DNA of 64,000 nt from Podospora comata (lineage: Eukaryota; Ascomycota; Sordariomycetes; Sordariales; Podosporaceae): assembly GCA_017354895.1 (NCBI GenBank), contig CP071496.1, positions 3,286,001-3,350,000 on the forward strand. Reading direction: 5' to 3'. This document shows positions 35,544 to 46,254 of the stretch, piece after piece. Position 1 is the first letter of the stretch, and each line of letters begins with the position of its first letter. Under the pieces are notes generated by a model. That model searched no databases. It was not told where the DNA came from and saw only the letters and a list, made by a program, of their open reading frames with translations. The translations under genes were made by a program, and so were the position numbers.

Positions 35544-36758
35544 ATGCTTCTTAGAGCAACCGCCCTCGCGCTGGGCGCGACCTTAGCAGGTCACCTCGCC
35601 TCCGCCCAGTCCCCCGGTATCGTCATCCCCCCCATGATGCACTTCGCCTGCTCCCAGCTCGTCGTCGACCGAATCGACCCCCTCGTCAACCCCGGCTCCG
35701 TTCCCTCTCCTCATCTCCACCAAATCGTCGGCGGCAACTCCTTCCGGCCAGACATGTACCACCCTAATTATACCTCGTCTTAAACTTAACTTTCATGAGC
35801 TGCACCTTTACCGAAGGTCTCTTTAACTACTGGACTGCCGTGCTATTCTTCCGCGCCCGTAATGGGACCTATAAACGCGTCCCTCAGCACTAAGAAGAAG
35901 GACTCAGCGGTAATGGCGGTATCACGGTCTACTATATCCCTTCCACTACGATCACCACCCCCGGCATAGTTAAGGCTCTTAAGCTCGGCTTTAGAATGCT
36001 CGTTGGCGATGCTGCCAAGAATGGGGGCCCAGATGCTGGGCCGGCACCGGTGAAGGTGTGCCATAGGTGTATGCCCGAGTCGGGAGACAATAGAAACCTC
36101 AACTGCGCGTCGTCGGATATGGAAAAGCTTCCTAGTATGCCCTGCGTGAGAGGTATTCAATCGGTGATCACCTTCCCCACGTGTTGGGATGGTGTTAATC
36201 TTGATAGTCCGGACCATATGAGCCATGTTGCTTATGCCAAGGGTGCTGGGGCGTATGATGTTGGTCCGACTGGGCAGTGTCCCGAGACACATCCGGTGGT
36301 GATTCCTCAGGTTATGTATGAGGTTAGGTGGAGGGTAGGTTGTCTACCTGGATGGAATTATTTCTGGTGTTACTGACTGGTTATTCACAGACCGACCTCT
36401 TCAGCGATCCTGACCTTTGGCCCGAGGACGGATCCCAGCCGTTTGTTTGGTCGACGGGAGACGAAAAGGGATTCTCTCAGCATGGTGACTACGTTTTCGG
36501 TTGGAAGGATGACGCTTTGCAGCGTGCTATGGATGCTCGGTGTACCATGGACGTCTGTGACGTTTTGGAGACACAGACCCCGGAGGAAGCAGTCAAATGC
36601 ACTGTGCCACCGCGTGTTGATGAGGATTATGACGGATGTAAGTCCTGGCTGGTATCCATGGTATGTCTGGTGCCTAGCTTTGCTAACAAATAACACCACC
36701 AGCATGTGATGAAACATCATTGACACAACATGGAAAACACCCTTACCTCATCATATAG
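35544..36758 (+). pseudogene. DUF1996 secreted protein, interrupted
   Basis: A signal peptide (MLLRATALALGATLAGHLASAQS) is followed by the DUF1996 hallmarks MHFACSQLVVDRIDPLVNPG and HLHQIVGGNSF. The family similarity resumes as FTEGLFNYWTAVLFFRARNG, GITVYYIP, LGFRMLVGDA, SVITFPTCWDGVNLDSPDHMSHVAY and [13 protein letters not shown]. After an intron at about 36334-36390 it reads [21 protein letters not shown]. Between 35780 and 35900 the frame is broken: stops at 35780 and 35786, a shift of frame, and a TAA near 35892. This segment is TpA-rich, consistent with RIP. A last short exon may follow an intron at 36639-36702. The biochemical role of DUF1996 is unknown. Confidence 0.8.
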
Positions 36759-37912
36759 TAATCTTTTTGCGGTATGGAACTCTCTGTCTTTAAAACAGGT
36801 AGCCAGGTAGGTAGGCAAACCTTTGGTTGGCTGTCTGGGTAAATGATGTTGCAATTCGACGACTTGATGTTGTCATCAAGATACCTACCCGTGCTTATTC
36901 GAATCCTTGATGAAACAGACTTAACAGACAGACAGTCGCTACAATAGCCCCCCAGTAACAGTATCTAGTAGGTAGGTTCCAACTCACGAGCGAAGATGAA
37001 AACACCGAGTCTTGTGTGGGGATTGTTACATCGTCATTTCTCTCCTCCTTGGCCAAGGTACAATAATGGATACCTAGCATGTTTTATAGCTGCCTGTCAT
37101 CGACCTGCCACGATGTTTTCTCGTCACCAAAGCTTGGAAAATGAAACATCCCGGAGTCTCGGTCTGCGTGTTAAAGTATTTGAAGTCACAATCACATAAA
37201 CAAGTGAGAACACATGAGTAGCACCATACCAGGTTGCAACAACTCTCGGCATTCATATGAAGACATCGCCAGATCAAATGAAAGCTTCGCCGTTGCATGC
37301 CTCGGCGGACATATCTTCCTTTGACAAACGAGCTGTCGCGTATGGGCCTCTCAATGTATTATCCCGGTGTCCGCGTGAGCCCCTGATTTGCTAAGCGCCA
37401 ACTGCCCCGACCCGGATGTAACCCCTTCAACACACATTCATGCGCGGTACCGCTTATAATAGTTGGAAGCAGACTTGACCCCGGTTTGATCCAGTTTCCA
37501 CGCAAAACGCTAAAGAAGCTTTGCGGGGAGGATCATCGCCTCGAAGAAAATCCGGGGTAAAGGGCGCTGATCTGGGGACTCGTCCGTTAGATACAACCAT
37601 ACCTGATGGGTGTTGGAGAGAGGGTAGATCGAGTAACACCCGAAGCTAACAGGCAGATGTGAGTGAATGCAACGGACACAGCCGACGTGCAGTAGCAGCT
37701 CCTTAGTTTCTTGCCATCCATCCTAAGAGGGCGAAACGCGCCCAGCTAATCTTCCTTGTTTGTGGCACGGGCTTCATCGGTAGAATATGCGAGGTCTCAA
37801 AGTCATCCCCGTGTGCCGCCGAGACTAGTTCTAAAGTGGCGGTTGCCTTGAAGAGATAGGTATGGAACAGGATGAACAGTCCCAAGACTCCTTGAAAGAA
37901 GGACCAGAGAAG
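36759..37912. other. Intergenic region
   Basis: No supported gene. A GGTAGGTAGG/CCAGGTAGG cluster lies at 36797-36818. Confidence 0.4.
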
Positions 37913-38046
37913 CATAAATAACCGCTTCTCCCCCCTTCTCTGAGCAGTCTTTTCTCTCATCACCATCAGCCACTCAAACATTCAACTCTACCTTCTCAAG
38001 CAAACAAACCACACAGCCACTTCCAAACCACCATCCAACCGCAAAC
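37913..38046 (+). promoter_or_regulatory. Promoter and 5' leader of the CFEM gene
   Basis: A TATA-like CATAAATAAC at about 37913-37922 is followed by a CT-rich block (CTCCCCCCTTCTCT) and then an A/C-rich leader with CAAACAAACCACA up to the ATG. This is the typical arrangement of strongly expressed genes in filamentous ascomycetes. Transcription probably starts near 37945-37965. Confidence 0.5.
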
Positions 38047-38412
38047 ATGCAATTTTCCACTCTCCTCGTCTCTGCCCTCGCCGCTGTTGCGACCGCCAGC
38101 CCATCTCTCCGCCGCCGCCAGGCTGAGTGCCCTCAGGTTGATGCCGTCCCCGCCTGCGGTGTAAGTCCCGACCACAATCATTTGTCCCTCCTTCTGTCAA
38201 CCCATCACTAACAAATACCCCAGCTCCCATGCATCTACACCGCCGCTGAGGGCCTCGGCTGCCCCGACAACACCGACTACGCCTGCATGTGCGCCCAGTG
38301 AGATCCCCTCCGCTCCAACGCCGCCGGCTGCGTCATCTCCAGCTGCGGTCTCCTCAACGCCATGACCGTCTTGAATGCCGTCCAGGCTGTCTGCGATAAC
38401 TGCGTTGCCTAA
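38047..38412 (+). pseudogene. CFEM-type small secreted cysteine-rich protein with in-frame TGA
   Basis: Exons are 38047-38160 and 38224-38412; the intron is GTAAGT...CCCCAG. A signal peptide (MQFSTLLVSALAAVATAS) precedes a short basic stretch and ten cysteines spaced as in CFEM domains: CPQVDAVPACG, LPC, GLGCP, ACMCAQ, AAGCVISSCG, VCDNC. CFEM normally has eight. A TGA at 38299-38301 falls between CMCAQ and DPLRSNAAGC, where Arg would fit, and the frame then continues to a natural end. Reading GTGAGA at that point as a donor would remove an essential Cys, so I prefer a nonsense change. CFEM proteins bind haem or act at the cell surface in other fungi. Confidence 0.75.
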
Positions 38413-38827
38413 GTTGGTTGTTGTTTTACCTGGTAGCTGAGAAATTTGGGACTGGGTGACACGATCAATCTTTCAACAAGGTGACGGTTCACGAAGGAAT
38501 AATGGGGTCAATAGTTGTACATAGGATCGAATTCCATTTCTGCCAGTTCTTCGAATCCGTTTGCTTTGCCCTTGCGTCTTGTGATGATCTTGCTTGGTGG
38601 ACCGTGCACTCAGGGGGTTTATTCAGGGGGAATAGGGGGTCTTCTCAGTTCTCATCGTCTACGTGTCAACAAACACTTGGAAAAACCCCACAACCCAAAA
38701 AGATAGAAAGAATTGTAAAAGAAAAAAACCCTTTCACCTTTGCAACAAGCCACATGACGATGACATAACACAACGAGAATGAGACTGCCCACTCAGTAGC
38801 TATAGCATCCCACCTACCTCAACCGGC
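38413..38827. other. Intergenic region, convergent
   Basis: It lies between the 3' ends of the CFEM and P450 genes. No gene seen. Confidence 0.4.
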
Positions 38828-40121
38828 TCAGCTGCTGATCCCCCTTCCACGTGGTGTAAACTCAACCTTAATATCCTCCCTCAACACAATCGTCAACCTC
38901 AAACTCCACCACCTTTTCGCCTCCTTGTCAACCATTCGCATATCATACTTGCTAACAACCTGCGACATAATAACCTTAGCCGCAGCCGCAGCATAAAAGC
39001 GTCCCGGGCTATTCACATCTGTCAGTCATACCATTCCTTCTCGCGGCAAAAATACAACTTCTTACCAAGCCTGCCTCCCAGTCCCAAATATAAGCCACTT
39101 GTGGTCCGTCTCCACAAGCTTAGACGGACTGTCTTGTTTGGCGAGCCCTTCTTGATCCATTGTCGAAAGTGAATCGACAAGTGCTGATAGTGCAAATCTG
39201 AAGCCGCGGAACTGATTTGGATTGGGGTAGTACTCTGGGATCTTGTTGATAGCAATCAAGGGTGTGCAAGCCCAGTCGCCGCGGTTGAGGTGAGTGCCGT
39301 CAGAGAAAGTATGCGGTTTGACGGCGTAGCGGCGGGTGCCTACTGCGTTGTGTGTTAATTCTGTCATGAAGAGAACGGAGGAGGCATGGTGACGTACAGG
39401 CTTCGGTAGGTGTCAGACGGGCTGATTCTTTGAGAAAGCTGTCGAGCAATGGGAGTCCTTGGGCAGTTCGTTCGAACTCGAGATACTGAGTATGGACTTC
39501 GTTGCGGAGAGGTTTGAGGTATTCTGGGTGGAGGCAGAGGTCTTGCAGGGCGATTGTGATGGCCTGGCGATGGATATGAGTTACTGGTTGGCCCTTGAAC
39601 TGGACACAAGAGAACTTACACCGGCTACTGCGTGAATGGAACCGAACCAAATGGCCATAGTCTCGTGAACCAGACGTTGTGGAGTCAGGACTCTTCCCTG
39701 AGGGAGAGACTCCATAATCCATTGGATGCAATCAGCCTGTCGCAATAGTCAGCGTTTGCATTTCAGGTTTGAAGAGAAGGGTAGTAAAAGCCTGACTGAC
39801 ATGTTGGGGTGTAGGTACTCCGTTTTGGGCGAGCTCTTGTTCTTTCAAACGCTGCGCTGCAATAGGTGTTAAGATTTCATAAACAAGATGCTGAGCATTG
39901 AGCCAAGGTCGAAGCGCCCTGCTTGCAACTCTTGAGGGAGGTTAGCGGGCAGTTGACCTGGGAGAAGGCGACATTGTTGTACTTACGGCGCCATCCATAA
40001 CGGCAAAAGACTGATGAGTTCTGCGCCCAAAAAGACCTGTTCGATGTACTGCTTGGCCGCCTGAATAAAGGGTTCATTTCGCGCTGGAAATTCGTTAACC
40101 ACACATTGGAACGTGAAAATA

Positions 40122-40168
40122 ACGTATTTGATAAGCGAGCGGATCGGATAAGCAAGTAGATCGATTTC
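40122..40168 (+). repeat. Left terminal inverted repeat of the pogo-like element
   Basis: 47 bp starting ACGTATTTGATAAGCGAGCG. It pairs with 41374-41420 with only a few mismatches (all transitions). TA target-site copies lie at 40120-40121 and 41421-41422. Confidence 0.93.
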
Positions 40169-40439
40169 GTACGCGATACAGCTCTCTACCTGCAACATCA
40201 ATTTCCTCCACCATACTAAGATATCTTCGATTCCAGTTAAGGCAAAAGTTATTCTTATACTTAAAGCCCTCAAAAATAACCTTAAGCTAAGGCTTAAAAC
40301 TATAGCGAGGCTGTATTCTATACCTTATACTATCCTCTATCGCCGACGCGCTAATAAGCCTACACGACGCGATATTCTAGCTAACTTACGTAATTTAACG
40401 GATTTGGAGGAGCAGACGATAGTTTAGTATGTCCTTAAG

Positions 40440-40795
40440 TGTGACGAACCCCTATCCAGAACCTCTGAAAGGGATACTGGTCGAAGGCACTTCTGAATAA
40501 TCGTGGCTCGGTGCAGCTAAACAGTGCACAACAAGATGTCTCAATGTAAACACTAGATACCGTGAATACAAGCTTGAATTGCATACTGCGGAACTGTCTA
40601 TCTACACCAGCCAGTTCCTCCGTATATATAGATCCTGTGCCAAGCCGTGATCAGTCTCCCAAGGCCACTGATCACTTCTGCTCAGTCTGCTCAGTGCCCT
40701 GATCACACTGATCACTTGTCCTCCACTGTGATTGGCTCCCCCGCTCCCGTGGCCCCACAACCCGTCCTGTACCGGGGTTGTGACAGTACTTTTTA
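40440..40795 (-). mobile_element. Solo LTR of a retroelement inside the pogo-like transposon
   Basis: A 356-bp segment with TG...CA ends (on its own strand it starts TGTCACAACC and ends GTTCGTCACA) and near-inverted termini. Base composition is normal and contrasts with the AT-rich transposon on both sides, so it inserted after most of the RIP or escaped it. It is the same family as the fossil at 25663-26010. No internal coding region remains. No clear target-site duplication was found. Confidence 0.82.
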
Positions 40796-41373
40796 AACTA
40801 AATATAAAGTTTTATATATTAATACCCCCGACTTTACGGTTCGGTACTTTGTAATCTCAAGTATTCTAAATACTATAAAACCCCCTAGAAGTTAACTTAT
40901 AGTTAACGCTTATTAAGATTCGTATTATTAACTATTAAAATAGTTCCTTAACTTTAACATTAACTACGGTAAACCAACTTACTAAAAGTATAACGGCTAT
41001 AATGCACTAGGTCGCTCTCCTTCGTGCAGAGGTTTATTCGCTCCGTAAAGCTAACAAGGCCTTAAGTAAGCGCCGGAGAGCCAAAAGAACACGTATATAG
41101 CTTAGAGGATCACTTACTATATAAGATGCATAGGATCTACTGGACCAGAAGGCAGTGGGTGGAGAGGTAGTTCAAGGAAAGGAACAGGATAGTAGTAATG
41201 TAGGGGAGAGTCGTATAAAGGTTCGGTGCTGTGGTGTGTGCGGTAAGCCTGGCTATAATATCCGTACGTGCTAGGAGGTTGTAGAAGAGTCTGATTTAGC
41301 TGTTTCTGGTGTGATTATAGTAGGTTAATGGTGTTGTTGTTTTGCAATTGAGGATGATTGTAATAAGGTAGTA

Positions 41374-41420
41374 GAAATCGATCCACTCGCTTGTCCGATC
41401 CGCTCGCTTATCAAATACGT
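41374..41420 (-). repeat. Right terminal inverted repeat of the pogo-like element
   Basis: Reverse complement starts ACGTATTTGATAAGCGAGCG and matches the left repeat over its full 47 bp. The differences are transitions, as RIP would leave. Confidence 0.93.
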
Positions 41421-42250
41421 TAGCGCTTCTCGGTGAGAATGCACATACCTAGTTCCTTTCCAAAGATAACTTTCGCATTTAAGAGGACAGTGAGCCTGAG
41501 AATCAAGGGGTAGATTGCTGTAAGCTTGGGTTCTAGTCCCCAAACAATTAGACAAGTACAGAGGCAGCAATACTCCCATGTAAATACTCACCATCTTCTG
41601 ACCTCATGAGGGGGAGAAGAGTATCCAGTTCCTCGTTCACAAGCTTGCGAATGGATGGCACGATATTGGGCAAGTTGTTTGTCAAGCAGACGCGTACAGC
41701 TCTGACAAAACTACCTCCTTCATTGCCGCCTTTTGTCCCTTCCTTGTCGAGCCAGTTGAAGTTGTGCATGGTGAATCGGGGCTGCAGAAGTTGTCTTGAT
41801 GCCGCCTACAGAGAGAAGACAGAGTCTGGAACAGCCAAGAGCTCTTTGATGTGATTTGGGGAAGATACAAACACGTAACGGGATTCTGGTGGCAAGACCT
41901 CGTAACCTTTGCCTTGTGACTACGCCCCGAAGACAAGAGTTAGATCAACGGAAAAGTGTTTTGGAGACATCACGGCATGATGGTGTCATAACTGTACAGG
42001 TATTTACCGTGGTAAAGCCATCTTGGATGATATCCCTTCCTTGCACCAGGAACCTCCACGCCTTGAATCGCTTGTGAACAAGCTTCCCAAGAGAGTTGAA
42101 CACTCGAACGAAGAAAACAGTCGCAATGATGGCGGGTATCAGCCCTTTCGTCAAATACGCGAGGTTGTATCGGGCCTCCCAGGATTCCGGTTGGGGCTTA
42201 GCCACGAGGCTAAGAAGAGACACCTCGACCAAGGAGCCTTGGGAAACCAT

Positions 42251-43287
42251 GTTGCCGAGAATGCTACTCCAAAGAAGTCCGAGATGGGGAAGCGAGGTAC
42301 TTTGAAATACGAGAGGTAACCACAGAAGGTTGAAGCTGGTACCGGCTGGAGGTTCTCATATTGAGGGCGAGCATCTCTCTTTATCTTCGCAACCTCTGCG
42401 AGACTGCCTGGCCACCTATCTCTTGGCACACTGCACAATGCTACTAGTGTCAGGAGCCAGATCTCGAAAAGGATTACTTCCATGATGTTATCATTGCTAC
42501 ATAGCGCCCCCAAATGTCACACGATCCTATGCTTGATCCTTGAGGTTCTTCGTGGCTGCCGGGGTCAGACGCAACGGTGCCAATAGAACTCATGTATAAG
42601 GCTTTTGTTGGTGATAAAATGTGTCTGTGCCAAAGGTAGCGATAGCGCATTGCCCAGACGAGGCGTCAAGTGGTGTGACTGCTTCGGGATGACGCAGCTG
42701 TGCACGCCGTTGCTAGCTTTGTCCGCTATTCGCGGATACCAAGTCATCTTACACCCTCTTCTGTTGGTGGGAGAGTTGCCTAGCCTAGTGTTGGTCAGGC
42801 CCGGCAGCCACAATAGTCTGATCCTAAGCTTGAGGCTTGTGCCATTTCTCTCCTGGCGCTTGACTAAAGATGGCGTGCCCGGTTCGAGTCTGAGCTATCT
42901 TTGCGAATATTGGTGATAGCCGACGTCTTGGCACGCATGGGGGTGTGGCCTCGTGATTGTAGCTTGACCTTATGAAGGAACATTGACTGTTTGAGGTTAA
43001 AGATGGGATCAAAGTTCTCTGTAGAGTCCGGATTTAGATCTGGTCTTCTTCTCAAGTGTATCATATCCAGGCACATACCATCCGATTTTCGCAAATTGAC
43101 CGGCTCGATAGTATTGACTACGTGCTAGCCTGATAAAGAACCTTACATATGACTCGAGATCCGTTGTTCTCGAGATATGATCGAGACATTGGTGGGATAC
43201 ATGCTTATTTAGAGAAGAAACACTCAGTCTGCAGCCTGTAAGTTGTCGAGATGAGTGTAATGATGTCTACTTTCGGACAAAGTCATC
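42251..43287. other. Intergenic region / P450 promoter
   Basis: No supported gene; several short ORFs overlap without features. The P450 promoter should lie in 42251-42700. Confidence 0.4.
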
Positions 43288-43406
43288 ACATACGACCATA
43301 TGCAGCTGAAAATACGGGATCCCGTCCGCTCTCCCCTAGTCAAGCAGCTGACAGCCGGACTAGTACTCAGGTGGGTGACCACTGGGGAATCCCTGGTGTT
43401 GTATGT
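43288..43406 (+). rRNA. 5S ribosomal RNA
   Basis: Matches the fungal 5S consensus: ACATACGACCATATGCAG, GATCCCGTCCGCTC, CAGGTGGGTGACCACTGGGG, ending GTTGTATGT and followed by a T-run terminator. Length 119 bp. It is a second dispersed copy in opposite orientation to the one at 34801-34919. Confidence 0.94.
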
Positions 43407-44097
43407 TTTTGTCGATCTTTTGGCCCCATAGGTAAAGGTAGGCTCCACCGAGACGTTGAACCCCTGTTATCACTATGACCAGAGGCAAGCCTAACGTTTC
43501 CGAGTCTATGACCAGTCTTGGGCTTGTATGTGGCGTCGCTAGATCGAAGTCTATATCTAGGAGTAAATGCTACAGCCAGCAATGTGGTAATGGCTTCTTA
43601 TTGTCATCTATGAGCGTCAGCATGTCATAGTGGTGATATTGTCCAGAGCCATATGGCTCGGCACAGCCACTGGGTACAGGGGGCCTTTAACTTGACCATT
43701 GCCAAGAGCAGCATTGCCCGGATACAGTGATGACTACTCCTCATTCCGACACGCGTATTTACGACTTGGGCGAAGGCCAGAGTATGTCCATGGTCTTGAC
43801 GTTTCAGTGAGACTCTTCGGGAATGAATCGTAATGGTCCATTGGTCAGATCGGATTGACCCAACAAGACCAAGAGAATGTTGCACACACAGCCCCCAAAT
43901 GCGCCTCCATGATACATGAACCAACTATTTTTGTGTTTGCACCTCCCAACGCTCGATCAAGCAAATACTGTGTGGGCAGGTGCTGATCAACGTAACTATC
44001 TTTCAATTTACCATTTTCCCAAGATTTTACAACTTTTCCTATTTCACTAATCTGACGAGCTCTTTTTGGTACCTAGCTATGCCTTTGTCATTCCTCA
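43407..44097. other. Intergenic region
   Basis: No supported gene beyond the 5S terminator. Confidence 0.4.
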
Positions 44098-46062
44098 GTG
44101 TCTGCTGTCTCCAGCTGGCGCCACAGATCAAGATTAGTTCGAGTCGCTCTGCTCGGACTGGTAATGGTTCAAGTTCACGCCTCGGTAGAGGGCCAAGAAA
44201 TATCCGACGCGCCTCCACCATACAAGTTCGTGCGTCGAGGATTTGCAAGAGGTGTGTTCCTTCATCCTTCATCCGACCTTCGAATCCAAATAGGAGCTCG
44301 CTAACGCTAAAAAGTGGCACTCATTGGGGACTATCTCTACATCGAAGGTGGAGAAGTGTCCTAGCAGGTTAGTGACTAGAACCAGCAGGGATCCCGATCA
44401 AACAACCTTAACTCAACCCTTTCCATCGATATATCTAAGTTTTAAAACGCTAAAACTATTCCAATAAGAATCATCGATAATAAGATTTCCGGAAAGCCAC
44501 TAGTAAAATCTCGCCCGTTATTCTAGGCGAACTAATAAAATAGATTATTTTACGTTTAGGGTAGTATAGTCTCCTATAGAAAAGACCGTGTTATATTAAC
44601 GTTTCCCGAGCTTTATAAATTTATGACGGATAGCTCCGGAGGAGGAAAATGGTCGGTCGAGACACTATTAAATCCACACTTTCTCCGGAAGGTATCTCTG
44701 ATAGAACTAGTAGCTTTTGCCCTAACGAATAAAATAGCCTTTATATTTAGCGGCCTGGTAGGCGAGTGGACGGACCGGACTGTCGGAGCGGGTAGGACGG
44801 AAATTGCTATTAGCGCCGTGGCCTTTAATATGAAGACTAAAACTTTCGAGCAATTAATATACGAAGAAACGTTAGTGGGTGCGGCAGCCGAGTATGTCCC
44901 GCATTTCAACTTCGGTACATAAAAGCAGGGTATTATCCTGATCATGGGAGGATATACTCCGGAGAGGAGGGTAGACGGAAACGGAGAAATCGATTATAGT
45001 ACCGTCCTATACTAGTCGTTCGATAACTTAACTATTTTTTATCCAGAGACAAGGGAAATGCACTATCAGACCACCACAGGGCCTACACCACCAGGTCCCA
45101 GGCGAGAGTTTTGTCTGGCCGGCTTTGCTACCAAAGAAGGTGGCTATGATATGTAAGCGATACAGTACCAATACAAAGAAGCTTTTCTGACAAAATGACC
45201 ATTTAGTCTTCTCTTCGGAGAAGAAAATAAAGCGCCGGAACCCGACTTTCGTTATGAAGACGCGTGGATTCTCAGCCTACCAGGCTTCTTCTGGACCAAG
45301 GCACCCAACATGCCCACTCAACGAAGGGCAGATCATCATTGTAACCCAGCCGGGAATCGTCAAGTCGTCAGTGTAGGCGGAACAGCCCCGGGGTGGCGAG
45401 AGCCAGATCCGGCCCCTCAAGGTCTCATGGTGTTTGACATGCCCAGCATGACATGGCGGTTCAACTACGATGCCGACGCGGGTGATTATGAGTCGCCCCA
45501 GGTGATCAAAGACTGGTACAAGAATGGGTCAGTTTGTTCAAACCCACCACCGGGTGATCATGGGTACTAACGAAACTCTAGATCCCTAAAGAACGTCAAA
45601 TGGTCCACCCCCAAACTCCAACAAGTTTTCGCCCCAGGCTCTTTTGGTATGCCGTCTCCAGACACCGACCGAGACTCACCTACCACAAACGCACAACCTT
45701 CGGATCAAGGTATCTCCATAGGCGCCATAGTAGGTGGCGTAATAGGAGGAACTACAGGCCTAGCCCTGATTGCCGCAGCCATCTGGTATTTCTTCTTTCG
45801 ACGTCCACAACAACACCTCCCCGGGACCGGCTCACAAGAAGGACTCGCAAGCGACAAATACGTGTACACCGGCGGACCAGGGCAAATACCTCTTCAAGAG
45901 GCAGAGGGCGGGTGGAAACCGGCTGAGATTGCCCCCAATAATGGGTATGCTGAGCTTTCGGTGTTTTCACCTGGGGTGAGTCCGGGTCCGCCGCAGTATA
46001 GCGTCAGGCCATCGGGGCCACAGTCGCCGATAGAACTGGATATATATTATGGGAGACGGTGA
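44098..46062 (+). pseudogene. Kelch-repeat/galactose oxidase-like transmembrane protein, interrupted
   Basis: A hydrophobic start (RLVRVALLGLVMVQVHASVEG) leads to an intron (GTGTGT...AAAAAG, about 44253-44313) and VALIGDYLYIEGGEVS, as in fungal kelch-TM proteins. Later kelch blades are recognisable: GIILIMGGYTPE, FLLFGEENKAP, YEDAWILSLPGFFWTKAP, RQVVSVGG, QGLMVFDMPSMTWRF. A Ser/Thr-Pro linker and one membrane helix (GAIVGGVIGGTTGLALIAAAIWYFFFRR region, about 45715-45800) close it, followed by a cytosolic tail ending YYGRR. The 44360-45030 part has several stops (first TAG near 44362) and is AT/TpA-rich, as after RIP. The 3' half is clean. Confidence 0.75.
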
Positions 46063-46254
46063 TTGGCGGCTGAAGTGGCGTTTCATGGTATATTCAGAGG
46101 ATAATGTTGTAATGCATAGTTGTAGACAATTGGAGTAATGGTTTGATATCCGCTCCTGCTTTCTAGTTCGATTCCAATGCTTGATTGTTCCCCGTCTATC
46201 GCACTTCTATCATACAAGCCTGCTAATTCTCCCACCCCCTCACCTCTCTACAGA

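Larger units (their letters stand above)
40122..41420 (+). mobile_element. Pogo-like (Tc1/mariner superfamily) DNA transposon, deleted core, inserted in a P450 intron
   Basis: The element is flanked by TA on both sides and has 47-bp terminal inverted repeats. The transposase N-terminus is readable before the LTR (40240-40437): helix-turn-helix-like ALKNNLKL..., then RRRANKPTRRDI and LTDLEEQTIV. The C-terminus is readable after it (about 40990-41280): VALLRAEV, SLRKANKALSKRRRAKRTRI and the zinc knuckle CCGVCGKPGYNIRTC. The central DDE catalytic part is missing. Many stops and AT-rich codons indicate RIP. It cannot encode a working transposase. Confidence 0.88.
38828..42250 (-). pseudogene. Cytochrome P450, nine exons, one in-frame TAG, transposon in intron 3
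   Basis: Exons: 42250-42008, 41919-41592, 41517-41449, 40083-39987, 39930-39801, 39736-39620, 39563-39398, 39342-39066 and 39008-38828. Phases agree and give 535 codons. An N-terminal membrane anchor lies at GLIPAIIATVFFVRVF. Residues EGF-like GRDIIQDGF, YVFVSSPNHIKELL, LLQPRFTMHNF and VIFGKELARNEPFI follow. ExxR is ESAR at about 374. The haem motif is FGTGRQACPGRF, with its Cys at an exon junction near residue 475. It belongs with fungal secondary-metabolism P450s related to CYP68-like enzymes, but the substrate is unknown. TAG at 41808-41806 (codon 119, between SL and AASRQ) interrupts it; CAG fits. Intron 3 is 1,365 bp because of the insertion. Confidence 0.85.

Noticed and set aside
38298-38349. 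Second intron in the CFEM gene (GTGAGA...CTCCAG)
   Set aside because: It would remove a cysteine and a stretch that fits the CFEM pattern well; nonsense change preferred.
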